NCBI GenBank assembly: GCA_002099365.1
Contig: MSED01000005.1
Location: forward strand, 2,294,001 to 2,358,000
Origin: Phialophora verrucosa
Taxonomy: Eukaryota > Ascomycota > Eurotiomycetes > Chaetothyriales > Herpotrichiellaceae
Reading direction: 5' to 3'
DNA: 64,000 nucleotides
In this document: positions 33,514-44,012 of the stretch, one piece after another
Position numbering within the stretch: position 1 is the first letter of the stretch
How the letters are laid out: every line of letters begins with the position of its first letter
Program-made: the position numbers and the translations under genes
The notes under the pieces: generated by a model
What the model was told of the DNA's origin: nothing
Database searches by the model: none
The model's input: the letters and a program-made list of their open reading frames with translations, nothing else

Positions 33514-34543
33514 ATGGGCAACGACGTCTTCCGCCACAATGGCTTCACCAACACGGTGACGACCAACAACCACATTACCGCCGCCGGCAGCGATTGGTAC
33601 TGGACTGTCTGTTCGGTTATGACCGTGTCCGCTTTTGGATTCATGATCCATTCGTACTTCAAGCCCCGCAGCCAGCGCCTGTTCCACTACCTGAATGCCA
33701 CCGTCTGCCTCATCGCGGCTGTTGCGTATTTCTGCATGGGCTCAAACTTGGGCTGGACCGCCATTGAGGTCGAGTGGGTGCGCAGCTGGGCTAAGGTCCA
33801 CGGCAACATGCGCCAGATCTTCTACGTCCGCTATATCGACTGGTTCATCACCACCCCTCTGATCGTGGCCCAATTGCTCTTGGTGGCTGGCTTGCCCACC
33901 CCGACTATCCTGTATACCCTGATGATGACCGAGGTCGTTGTCATCAATGGACTGGTTGGCGCCCTCGTGAAGAGCTCCTACAAGTGGGGTATGTGTTTCG
34001 CCACTCACATTCTGACTGTTGTGCATGAAGCTAACCATGGGATACAGGCTTCTTCACCTTCGGCGCTGTGGCCTTTTTCTTTGTTGCCTTCGCCATTGTC
34101 TGGGACGGTCGCGCTTACGCCCGTGTCCTCGGAGCCGATGTCCTGCGCATCTTCAACATCCTCGCTGCCTGGATCGTCCTTTTGTGGACCGTGTACCCCA
34201 TCATCTGGGGTGTCTCTGAGGGCGCGAACGTCATCCCGCCCGACTCCGAGGCTGTCTCGTACGGTGTCTTGGATCTCCTGACGAAGCGTACGTGCCAAAT
34301 TCTCCACATTGTCTGGTGGATCCTGTGACTGACCTTTTGTCCATAGCCGTCTTCGGTGCCGTCCTCATCTGGGGTCTGCGCAACGTCGACCTTGAGCGCC
34401 TTGGCATCAACATCAACGATGCTAACCCACGTGTCCCAAGAGCTGTCCGTGCTCCCAAGACCGAGAAGGATGCTGAGGCCGCTGCTGCCAGCAATGGCGT
34501 TACTGCCCCAGCTGCCGGTACCCCTCCCGAGACCGCTGTCTAA
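33514..34543 (+). CDS. carO: Microbial-type rhodopsin (CarO-like opsin)
   Basis: Three exons, 33514-33988, 34048-34287 and 34347-34543, give 303 residues; both introns are 59 nt. Joins give SYKWG-FFTFGAVAF and LDLLTK-PVFGAVLIWG. Seven TM segments are visible. Aligning RYIDWFITTPLIVAQ with bacteriorhodopsin places R82, D85 and T89 in their usual sites but Gln at D96. The retinal Lys is in LDLLTKPVFG, with the D212 equivalent four residues before it. The release-group Glu pair (E194/E204) is kept in SEGANVIPPDSE. The tail is Ala/Pro-rich. It binds retinal made by CarX and is either a proton pump or a photosensor; the Gln argues for a slow cycle. ATG 33514 sits in a caccATGg context. Confidence 0.95.
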
Positions 34544-37529
34544 GCAGCTCACCGGCGTCTGTCTCGCTGAGCAATGTCTGCTTGCGTCTCCAAACTGTCT
34601 ATCGAAGCAGATGCATGCTGAGCTGATCGAGAGCACCGGACTCACCGTACAACAAAGGTCCAAGCCTGACCGTGCATGATACCCTCTCCACCACCAACCA
34701 CAAAATTCAGGACTAAGCGACAGGTCACTCGTTCATGATGACGCAGCGAAGGAGTCAGAGATGACGGAATTCACTAATACTTGGGAGTTATTGCTTCGAA
34801 GGCCGGCCCAATTTGTCTGTCATGTCGCGACGATACCCAAGATACCATGTACAAGCATCATTGCTTCAGAGTACGTAGTTACTCGACTAATACATATCCT
34901 ATTGTTTGAATAGATCTCACAGAAGTACCATTCGTTGAGCAGTGATCCATACTCCGTACACCCGCCCTTTTCTGACTGAGGCTGATCTCACTACTATGGG
35001 TCGAAATTCTGACATAACGGCAGAACTGGACACCTGACCCGGTAGGCACAGTACTACGTACAGTAGCGCCGAGGCGGCCTACCTTCCGTTGTACGAGGAG
35101 AGGAAACAACTTCCATTTGGTTCTCTCCATCTCTTTGCATCACCCAGTCTCCTCTCGGCTGGGAAAAGAAGCCGGAACTGGCAGGGAAAGGTCACGAGCT
35201 CTTTTCTCTATACGGCTGAGTCTTATCCCCTCTTTCTTCCCGCCGCCGGGATTTCTCCAGACTGCAGAGATACACATCTTCAGAGTGGCTTAAGGCCGAC
35301 TGTCGCAAAGTGGACACTGGCTCTGCGCCTGGGCCCGATCCGACCTAGCAGGCTGTCTGCTTGGGGGTTTCCTTGAAGGTGCAGTAGCGCGCGATTGGTC
35401 ATTCTTCGAGGAGCGACTGCATTTGGAAAGGAGACATACCGACAGCAAATCGTCGATGGACAGGCAAGAATCTGAAGAAGTATGATCGTCGGTTCGCCTC
35501 TACACTTCTCCTGCATGTGTCCGAATTAAGCATGCGAAATGAAAATGGTCGGACCGAAGAGGAAGAGCACCGCCAGTGATGCAGAATGCACATCTCGCTT
35601 TTGTTCGATAGCTCCCCGCTTCTCATCCTAAGCGAGCAGATGCCAACGCCTTCTCAGCAACTCCATCGATGCTGGTTGCAGTAATCGGTATCCACTGTCT
35701 ATATGGGTGCCGCATCTACCAGTACGAATGAAATGGCGAACTTCGGTACGAAAGTGGTTGCGCGGAGTGACCAGCGATCAACAACAGTTTGTGTCGATCA
35801 TTGTCGGGTCTGTCTAGCATATTCGGGGCTCGAAGACTCGGTGAGACCAGCACCGTGACCAGCCTCCGTCGAGAGAACCAGCCCGCACTCCGGGGAGGAG
35901 TTCGTTCACGACTGAATTGTGGAGGAGGGGACGGTGCGGTTTCCAATAAAGATACTCCCTGCTACTATTTGATAATTGAAGCGCGGTCAGAGAGGAGGAG
36001 CGCTACTGCACCGTCGCTGACGGACTGTCGCACAGACTGTAACGATTGCAGCCACCCTTTCTCTCTAGCCTTTGCACAATATGGAGTACTCCGTGATTCC
36101 TAACAATCAAGTCCCTGTTTGCTACCAACACCACCATGATCCGCTTGACCAGGGCAGCAGCTTTCGCTATGTACACCAGGAAGTGGGGTTAGCAAGTTTG
36201 CTTTTCACTTGATTCAGACTGGCCTACACTACTACACAGTACAATGCGAGCGCATCAATTCGATCGATGCCTGCGGTTCCGCGCATACTATGTACAAATC
36301 TCCAAACACTCTTCCCGCGACCAACCACATTAGGTCACCGGCGGCTGCGCGGTGAGGTGCAGACGACGTCGTGCAATCCACGGCGAGGACAGGCCACCAT
36401 ACCGAGTAGCATCGTGCGAAGTTGCGCGCAACACCAGCGATAGATCAAACGCAACCAACGCACGCTGGTCGGCTGCGGGTTAAATTGGACAGAGTGATAC
36501 CGGGCGGCTAGAAGAGGTTAGGGGCAGTTTGGCGACGATGAACAAATACAAATGCGGCTCCAAGCCCGATCCGAGAGAGCAGGCAAAGATAAGCCAGTCA
36601 GGCGCTTGTGAGGACCGAGTAATCCTCCGGGTCGACCTCAGGGGCCGAAAGTGGTTGCGTTGCAGCGGGCCCTTGGACGAATGAATGGTCAACGGGCGCG
36701 CCTCTTAGATTTTCACGTCGCTGCTCTCAATCTTCAGTGACTGGAGATTGAGAGCAGACGAGGTTTCCAATGAGTTTCGCGTGGTGCCTGGCTAATCTGG
36801 TTAGCTGCCTGACCAGCAGATCTAATCTGACGCCGGTGCACCCTTAGTGGGCCGTCGGGAAATTTGGCATGGCTGGCATTGGGGGAAGGCCCGCAACAGC
36901 TCGTGGGGAGGCCAGTCAGAGGCGCTGTTTCACACTCCCACCTCTCTCTGCCCTCTGCGATCAACGAACCTCAGTCCAATTCAAATCTGCCAGACCACCA
37001 GTCGATGCCTGTCAAGCCGCGCTGTCGACACCGGCGTCTGCTTGAACCTGGTTCACACCTGCACGCAATCTGGCCGGCCCTCTGCGACGATGCCGCTAAC
37101 CCTCCAGATATGCTCCTCGGCCGCCACATATACTCTTGACCCTGCCCGACCCCATGCTTTGAGTCTCTCGTCTCCCACACACAAGGTCCCAGGATAGCAT
37201 ATTGCTGTCGTCCGAGTCACTGAGCTCCCTCTCAGTTCCTGTCGCACTCGTTCTCTTCAACCCCGAGCAGCGCTCACCCAGCTCGCCTCGCGCGACGCCC
37301 ACAGCAACAAACACACAACGACAGCTTCTTCGATAGACGGATCGGACCTCGCCAAACGCTCACTCCAGTCCACGCGACAATCCCCTCTCTAGAGTTGCGA
37401 TCTGAAATCGACCCGACTCATCCAAGCGGAGTTCACCGAGAGAGCATTCGATGCAGTAGCGTTGCAATCGACCGCCTCGCGCACTGCTTCAAGTCTAACC
37501 CAAAGATACAACAACTTCATTCAGACAAG
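34544..37529. other. Long intergenic stretch, about 3 kb
   Basis: No supportable gene lies between carO and the small wall-protein gene. Frames such as 36847-37197 are short and unlike proteins. The last 500 bases are C/T-rich, as expected for a fungal leader. Copies of tactccgta lie near 34950-34958 and a related gagtactccg near 36085-36094. Confidence 0.55.
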
Positions 37530-37925
37530 ATGCGCATTAGCTCAGCATTCGGAACCATAGTCCTCTTCCTGGCATCAGTGGCTCTGGCCACGCTGCCTGC
37601 TGGGGACTGGGCGGGGGAAACGACCGTCACCGTCACCACCTCCTATTCGACCACGCTCACGGTCACCAAATATCTGACTTACGCAAACGCCACCACGAAG
37701 ACTTCCAGCAGCTACTCCGTCACGCCCACAGGCTGGAACGCTACCTCAAGTTACCCCACTGGATCAAACACTGCATACAATCCGACAATGACGGCCCCGG
37801 CCTCAGCCAGCTCGAGTGTCTTCCCGCCTATTGCTTCGGCGACTGGGGCAGCAAGCGCGCTAGAAATTAACCTTGCCGTGGCCGGTCTCGCAGGTGCTGC
37901 GGCATTGTTCTGGGGCTCCTTATAA
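37530..37925 (+). CDS. Small Ser/Thr-rich secreted protein, likely GPI-anchored
   Basis: 131 residues in one exon from ATG 37530; the frame is open upstream but lacks a better start. The N-terminus MRISSAFGTIVLFLASVALA is a signal peptide. The middle is rich in Thr, Ser, Tyr and Val (TTVTVTTSYSTTLTVTKYLT), followed by Ser/Thr/Pro-rich sequence suited to O-glycosylation. The C-terminal hydrophobic segment (INLAVAGLAGAAALFWGSL) resembles a GPI-attachment signal. Fungal proteins of this layout sit in the cell wall or plasma membrane. No enzyme domain is seen. Confidence 0.8.
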   Translation: MRISSAFGTIVLFLASVALATLPAGDWAGETTVTVTTSYSTTLTVTKYLTYANATTKTSSSYSVTPTGWNATSSYPTGSNTAYNPTMTAPASASSSVFPPIASATGAASALEINLAVAGLAGAAALFWGSL

Positions 37926-39045
37926 CCCGGAGTCGGACATCGTCGATATGTCCAGGAGCCACTGGGCAGCCCATCGACACCTTTCATTTCCTTGTCTTGA
38001 CTGAGTCAACCTTTCTTGTCACGAGCACTAGTTGCCGGTTTTTATACCCATTTGATCTACGAACATTCGTCTCTGGGAGAGCTTGGAGAACACCCAAGGA
38101 GGAGTAAATTTGGGAACATTGACTGTACCGCAGCCGGTACTTTCATAGTCTACCCGCTGGTCTGAGGGCGACATCAATCACCGCCTGGGGCGCAGATGGA
38201 CATGGACCTCCAGCTGCTCCACGCATATCCCTTGAGAGCTTTTGGATATGGACATGGACATGGCCCAGGTTTGCGAATTCGACTGCTGGGGAGTGGAAGG
38301 TCATGTGGTTGGGCAAGGGGCATGGCTTTGGGAATCACGACCGACATGATGAGCTGCTTAGTCCATATACCCTGGAAGCATGCAAAGCGAGTCCTCAGTC
38401 TCTGTTCGCACCGCAGATGTACATTTAGCTAGTTGAGCCAAGTCTTGTAATTGAATCAAGAAACATGATGAAACATGGCCGTGTCTCACCTTCTCGTATC
38501 TTGGTTCTCGCAAACACCACGTCGCCACCGTGCAATTTTCTTCGTAGAATTGCTTGATGTCTTGTTCAAGGCTCGAAACCCCTTTGGAGCACTTCATACT
38601 GCCCACCCTTCTCTCATGGCCGGAGAGAGAACTCCGTCTCCGTGTCTCGCGGCCGGCCCTCGGGCCCTCCTGCAATGGTAACACAAGACTTTTCTGACAC
38701 AACCACTTTTGGGATGATTGTTCGGTCAAGTCGGATCTATCGGTGCGGTGCCAATGTCAACATCTGAAGGGTTGCGGTCACGGGCTAGGATGGTGGCTGC
38801 TACAGTACTTGCACATCAGGGCCCTGCTAGATGTGGGGCTGCCGCCTGGCGGGCTTGTCATCCGTCATCAAACACCAGACACGCGACGTCCTTGCGAGAC
38901 GCGTCAGGCTCTCTACACAGCAGTCTCTGAGCCTGCATCTACTCGAGCCTTACCACTCGTCTCTCGTTGTCAAAGCAGGTTTTCCCAAATTATCTACAGT
39001 TGTAAGCATGTTTTACTGACCTATCTACGGTCGTTGATTCTCGAC
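37926..39045. other. Intergenic stretch before the LRR gene
   Basis: About 1.1 kb. The frame of the LRR gene is open back to 38743, but the upstream codons are not protein-like and the first good ATG is 39046. Repeats of ggacatggac/atatggacatgg occur near 38195-38265. No other gene is seen. Confidence 0.5.
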
Positions 39046-40567
39046 ATGGACGAACCTGAGCTTCCCCCACTCTCTCAACCTGCGCAGGCAGACACCCAAG
39101 GGCACCCTCGCCCGTCCTTCCTGCTGACTCGAAAGAGAACACTTTCCGAGTACGACGATGAACCCGCTACATCCAGCGACCCAGCTACCTTTTCCAGCGA
39201 CGAAACCGCCCCCGGTGCCGAGAACTATGCCGTTGGCAGGAGGAAGAAGCACATGTTCAGAGGCACCTGGTGGGACCTTCACCCGGCCAAGAGCGGTACC
39301 AGGACAAGCCACAGGAAGAAACGCGAATTCAGGAGGAACTTCGATTCCGGAATATTCATGGGCAGTGAGAGCGAAGAGCCTTTGTCAAGCGATTCGTTCA
39401 CCATGGAAGACGAGTTCTTGAAAGATCAGGAAAGGACCGATGGGGAGAACAATCAGGGTACTCAGCGTCCAAGATTGTGGTCTAGCGAGGACCTGGAATC
39501 GACACCCAGAACGAAACTGGCTCTGCGGGCTGTCGTTCAAATGCCAAAGGAGCACGAAGCCGTGTGCCACGTGGTCAGACAATGTCTCGAGCTCGGCAAG
39601 GAGGATGTGGATTTGTCGTAAGTAGTTCCGGCCCAACCTTAGTCCCGCAGGACACTGCTCTGACGATTTCAGCGTCATGTCTCTGTCCAGTCTGCCGTCT
39701 GAAGTCACCACCCTGAATACGCTCAGCAAGCAAGCAGAGATCGCCCCGGGCATGCTTCACATTGGCACCGATCTCGAACCCCGCCTCCGTCTGTTCTTGG
39801 GCAACAACCTCTTTACGAAAGTCTCCAGTCCGGTTCTGGATCTTCAAAACCTCCGCCTTTTGTCTCTTCGGAACAACAACCTCAGCTCCATCCCGCCCGG
39901 GATCAGAGATCTCGTCAATCTGGAATCCTTGAACATTGCAGGAAACCAGCTGACTGAGCTTCCATCCGAGATTCTGGATCTCATCAACAACGCCCGCCTG
40001 CAGGAGCTAATCCTCCAGCCGAACCCGTGGAAGCAGCTCGGAAGGTGGCCCTTGAAGCGAATGCGCCCGGGCTCCGTCCCTCGCCTGGAAAACGGGAACT
40101 TAAGGCTCTGGATGGTCCTCGGTGGCGGCAGTCCACTCGATGAACCCCCGCCGCGGCTGGCGCAAAACTCTCCTGTCCCGTCGTTGACCGACCTTGTGCT
40201 CCGTCAGTTGTCCAAGCTCGATCCCAGAGGAGACACGGATTTCGGCGACTACATGCCACCTGGTAGTCCTCAGACTGTACTTGACCATCTCAGCTTCCTC
40301 AAGGAGCATCCGGATCGGCGGTGTGCTTCATGTCAACGACAAATAGTCCTGGCAGGGAAAGAAGAGATCCAATGGTGGTTCGTGAGCTGTGACCAAACTA
40401 GCGATGAGACGACGAGACAATTGCTCTCGTCGCCTCCCGGGCCTATTCCGTTTAGACGCCTCCTATGCTCTGATGGATGTGCAAAACAAGATCGAAACCA
40501 GTGGACAGTTCCGTTGTCTAGAAGCAGGTCCTCCGTTGAAGGTAGTAGAACCGCTGGTACGCAGTAA
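39046..40567 (+). CDS. Leucine-rich repeat protein of unknown function
   Basis: Two exons, 39046-39617 and 39673-40567, give 488 residues; the 55-nt intron has a ctgac branch point and joins DVDLS-VMSLSSLPSEV. The N-terminal 170 residues are polar and acidic with basic patches (GRRKKHMF, SHRKKREFRR), perhaps nuclear targeting. The middle has two to three LRRs: LRLLSLRNNNLSSIPPGI and LESLNIAGNQLTELPSEI. The C-terminal third has a Cys pair in RRCASCQRQI and another in LLCSDGCAKQ, which could bind zinc. LRRs mediate protein contacts. I do not recognise a named orthologue. Confidence 0.82.
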
Positions 40568-40734
40568 TGCACACGACATATCCTATCCTGCCACTTATTA
40601 GTCAGTGAGTACGGAGTAGACGAGACGAAATTCCAACAAGCACGGGCAGGCGGGCGATGTGTGTTCTCATTTGCGAGCCTAGGTCTTATGCTCCCTCTCC
40701 CGCAGCTTTGCGCATTGAGCATTGCGTCCTGTGA

Positions 40735-40862
40735 ACAGGATGGACTGGACTCTATATCCATGAGTTACAGGATGGACTGGACTCTATATCCATGAGTTAC
40801 AGGATGTACTGGACTCTATATCCATGAGTTACAGGATGTACTGGACTCTAGATCCATGAGTT
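40735..40862. repeat. Tandem repeat, four 32-bp units
   Basis: Units at 40735-40766, 40767-40798, 40799-40830 and 40831-40862 differ by only two substitutions (g/t at base 9, t/g in the last unit). Each contains actggactct and ends ccatgagtt. The near identity suggests recent expansion. It lies 170 bases after the LRR stop, perhaps in its 3' UTR. Confidence 0.85.
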
Positions 40863-40930
40863 GCGGTATAGTACGGTCCACCTAGACTAGACCCCTCGAT
40901 CGAACAAACAAACGGACAAGATGATCCGCA

Positions 40931-40996
40931 GGAGCAGCCGCAGCCGCAGCCGCAGCCAGCCATAGTCAAAGCCACAGCCACAGCCACAGCCAGCTA
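40931..40996. repeat. gcagcc / gccaca microsatellite
   Basis: Direct repeats of cagccg followed, after a short break, by repeats of ccacag. It is simple-sequence DNA in an intergenic position. Confidence 0.75.
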
Positions 40997-41622
40997 TATC
41001 TACAGTACCGTATGCTCCAGACTTGCTTCTTCGTACGGGAGTGCCGTGGACATAACTCGTAGTACAGTACATGGCGTCATGTTTTGTCATGCCATGTCTT
41101 GCTATGCCCTGTCATATATAATCGTTCCATACCTCGTATAGATGGATGGATGGATGGATGGAGAGATAGAATATCGCGATACCCATTTCCCTTGTCCCTT
41201 GTCCACTGTGTAGGTGGGTGCGTGACTTGGGAGTGACGACTCAAGATTGGGAGGTACGAGGTACAGGGTAGGTGCAATCAATTGGCTGGGCTGCATTGGT
41301 TGTCTGGGGGTTTGATCTACATACAGTATCAGACGAGTACTCACACGGACTCTATACCCCGACAACAGGCATGTGAGGCGGGATAATCAGAGCGCTACCT
41401 ACAAGAGAATGGAGAAGATCTGCCAGTCTCTGTACTATAGCCCACGCGGTTGATCTCCGACTGAGAAGGCTGGAAGGCCAAGCCAGATCTTGTCCCGTAG
41501 GAGTTCGGCTTTTGTCAAAGCCATCTCCCTCCCTCCCTTCCTCCCTCCCTCTCTCTCTCGCTGCTAGCGGTCGTGTAAAGCGTGGCGAGACATGACATGA
41601 CATAAGGTGATAGGGCGACACC

Positions 41623-42018
41623 TCATTTCTGTCCATCGCCGTGCCCGTAAGCTTGTGCTCGAAAGGGATGTGAATAGGCATAGGCATGGTCGACCATCTT
41701 CGACTGGGCCACGAGCCGCCTCTCGATCTCGGCTCGCCAGTTCTCCGTCGTGCAGCGCTTGCGCTCCTGCTCGTGTTGCGGATGGTCGCCGGGGTTGACG
41801 CTCAGACATTCTCGAGACTTGGGATCGTCGAAATAGATCTCCTCGATGCGGGTGTCGAAGGCGGCGGCCGTGATCCTCTGGTCCTCGATGGGAGGTGTCT
41901 CGGACGGAGACAAAGGTGGGGATTTTGGGGACTTGACGAGCGCGGCTTTGACCTTTTTGATCGGCGAGAGGGACGGACGGTGATGGTGTTGGCCTTCGGG
42001 CGGCATGGTGCCTGGCAT
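41623..42018 (-). CDS. Small hypothetical protein
   Basis: 131 residues in one exon; starts at 42018 or 42006 (MPPEGQHHHRP) are both possible. The N-terminal third is basic and Pro/Ser-rich (SPIKKVKAALVKSPKSPPLSP). The rest contains ITAAAFDTRIEEIYFDDPKSRECLSV and ENWRAEIERRLVAQ, which look like ordinary protein sequence with acidic and helical segments. I do not recognise the family. There is no signal peptide or membrane segment. The composition and open frame make a real gene likely but not certain. Confidence 0.55.
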   Translation of the reverse strand: MPGTMPPEGQHHHRPSLSPIKKVKAALVKSPKSPPLSPSETPPIEDQRITAAAFDTRIEEIYFDDPKSRECLSVNPGDHPQHEQERKRCTTENWRAEIERRLVAQSKMVDHAYAYSHPFRAQAYGHGDGQK

Positions 42019-42738
42019 CAGAACTGGCAGTCGTAAGGCCGACTGACCCTATCGCTGTCTCCTTTAGTAATGGGACAGTGAGCTGATCCTACGTGTCGAG
42101 GCCGATGATTCGACGGTCGAGACTCTTCTCCTGGCTGGCAGTGGGTATGAGGGTTATATCAAGACGAAGGGATCGGGGAGATAAATGGCTTGGAAGGCAG
42201 AGGGGCAAATCCTCATGACGACGGCATTCAACTGGATTGGTGATAAACTTGGGACGACTCTGGGAGGGGCAATTGACGACGATGTGAGGGTAGTAAGAGG
42301 GAGGTTGCTCTGGTGGTTCGGCAGAGGTTGTGGGATTGAGACCTTGATCGCGCCAGCCTCTGCGTCGGTGGTATTCACCCAGCTGGTTCGTCACGCTTGA
42401 TGTTGATACAATGACCCGACTTCTTGAGCCCAGAACCGTCGACAGACTCGAGGTCGACAGTCGATCGTCGGTATAAATAAGGCCTGGCTGTGTTGTCACA
42501 GGTTATGATGTCGTGGAACATGTCACAAGCATACAAAGCAGGCAGGATGGAAAGAAAGGGCCAGAGAAACACCACGCCAACGAGTGAATGGAGAGTAGAG
42601 AGAAGCAAAGAGTTGAGCCAGTATCATGTCGCGTCCTGTTCGCCGTCCGGTCCCATTCCGCTCTATGGGGGTATCTCGCGTCGTCAAGTCATAATGCCAG
42701 ACAAAGGGCGCAGTCCCTGGCCCGACCGCGGGTCGAAG
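42019..42738. other. Intergenic stretch between two minus-strand genes
   Basis: About 720 bases with the promoter of the small hypothetical gene and the EFG1 3' end. Frames here are shadows or not protein-like. Confidence 0.45.
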
Positions 42739-43779
42739 TCAGCGTTCGAAGAAGCCACCATCGCTCATGTCCTCGTCTTGGTCGCTGTCCAGATCTGCAG
42801 GATCAATGACTCCGTCGTCATCGAGCCAGTCTGGCTTCGCCTCTTCCAGGTCGCGTCCACTGGTATTTCGCAGTTGAGCATCTTCCTTCCCACCAAGTGT
42901 AGCCAGGCTGGTCTTGAGTTGTTTGCCGGTAGTCAGCTTGCCTTCACGTAATGATTCCAGCTGTGCCTCTCCCTGTTCCATCAGCTTCTCGACCTGATAC
43001 CACAAGGGTGGTTTGTCGCCTGCGGCAGAGCGGACGACGTTTGCCGCTTGGTCGTACTGACTGCGAAGCTCCTTCTGCTGCTCCTCATTCAGGACGGCAA
43101 AGTCGGGTCTATTCATTTGGAACTTTCCCCGCCTCTTCTTATCCTTGTTGTCGGCGTGGTCGTTCGGGAACAGACTAATGTACTTGTCACCTAGAGGAGC
43201 GTACTTGGCGTAGTTGAGATCAACCTCCGTGATATGTATCTGCTTCTCCAGCTCCTTCCGTGCATTCTCATCGCTGCAAGAATCTCTTTCTTTGACGAGC
43301 TTTTTGAGATTGCGTTCCGATTTCTGTCGCTCGATGAAGCGAATGAAGTGATAGCGTTGGAGGTTCTTCCTGGCATCTTGTTTGAGCTTGTTCTGTTCCT
43401 GCTCAAACAGCAGGGCGGCCAGTTCGCGCTCCTTTTCTTGACGGATTGTGCCAGGGAGAAGCCCTTTTGCCAACTGATTTTTCAGCGAATGGATTCTCGT
43501 AGAGGGATTGGTGTCTCGTTCACGCTTGGATTTTGTCACAGCTGACCGCATGGGTGGTAGATCGGGCGCGTCCTGTCGTGTAGGTTCTTCTCGCTGCTCG
43601 CCCTCCGCGCCATCTCCGGGTCGGTATGATTCGTAAAGCCGAGGTTGATCAGGTCGAGATCCATTGTCCCGTGAAGCCCATTTTGGTCGGTACCTGTCGG
43701 TCCCACTTGCTATCGGCCGGTACGAATTAGATACGGGGCGAGTAGAGGATCGGGGTGGAATACCACGATTCCTTGCCAT
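42739..43779 (-). CDS. EFG1: rRNA-processing protein EFG1
   Basis: A single exon of 346 residues from ATG 43779. The core (about 90-215) matches the Efg1 family: RIHSLKNQLAKGLLPGTIRQ, then a long charged helix and YHFIRFIERQKSERNLKKL, followed by DLNYAKYAPLGDKYISLFP. The N-terminus is Arg/Pro-rich and the C-terminus acidic (DSDQDEDMSDGG). Yeast Efg1 is a nucleolar factor needed for early 18S rRNA maturation in the SSU processome. The start lies 233 bases from the divergent SEA4/Mio gene, so they may share a promoter. Confidence 0.9.
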   Translation of the reverse strand: MARNRGIPPRSSTRPVSNSYRPIASGTDRYRPKWASRDNGSRPDQPRLYESYRPGDGAEGEQREEPTRQDAPDLPPMRSAVTKSKRERDTNPSTRIHSLKNQLAKGLLPGTIRQEKERELAALLFEQEQNKLKQDARKNLQRYHFIRFIERQKSERNLKKLVKERDSCSDENARKELEKQIHITEVDLNYAKYAPLGDKYISLFPNDHADNKDKKRRGKFQMNRPDFAVLNEEQQKELRSQYDQAANVVRSAAGDKPPLWYQVEKLMEQGEAQLESLREGKLTTGKQLKTSLATLGGKEDAQLRNTSGRDLEEAKPDWLDDDGVIDPADLDSDQDEDMSDGGFFER

Positions 43780-44012
43780 CCTGACGAGAGCCAGGGGAGG
43801 GAGGGGGAGGGGCGAGAGTAGGTAAAGGTTTGTTTGAAGACCAAGAAGTCGAGGCGTGTTGAGTCTTGAGTCTGTGTTGGAAATTCCCCGGATTTTTCTT
43901 GGTTCTGCCGCTCGTCACCGCCTACGCAAAGTGGACCCTACGCTAATCCTTTCTGGGACGTGTTCATCTTCACTTCACGCCAGCCTCACCTTGCCTTCTG
44001 TGAGGCGACAAC

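Larger units (their letters stand above)
40568..41622. other. Repeat-rich intergenic stretch
   Basis: About 1 kb without a gene. It holds a four-copy 32-bp tandem repeat, a gcagcc/gccaca microsatellite, a gatg tetranucleotide run near 41139-41162 and a pyrimidine-rich run near 41521-41560. A copy of tacggagta lies at 40610-40618. Confidence 0.6.

Noticed and set aside
40735..40862. CRISPR-like array
   Set aside because: The repeats are directly adjacent without spacers, and the genome is eukaryotic.
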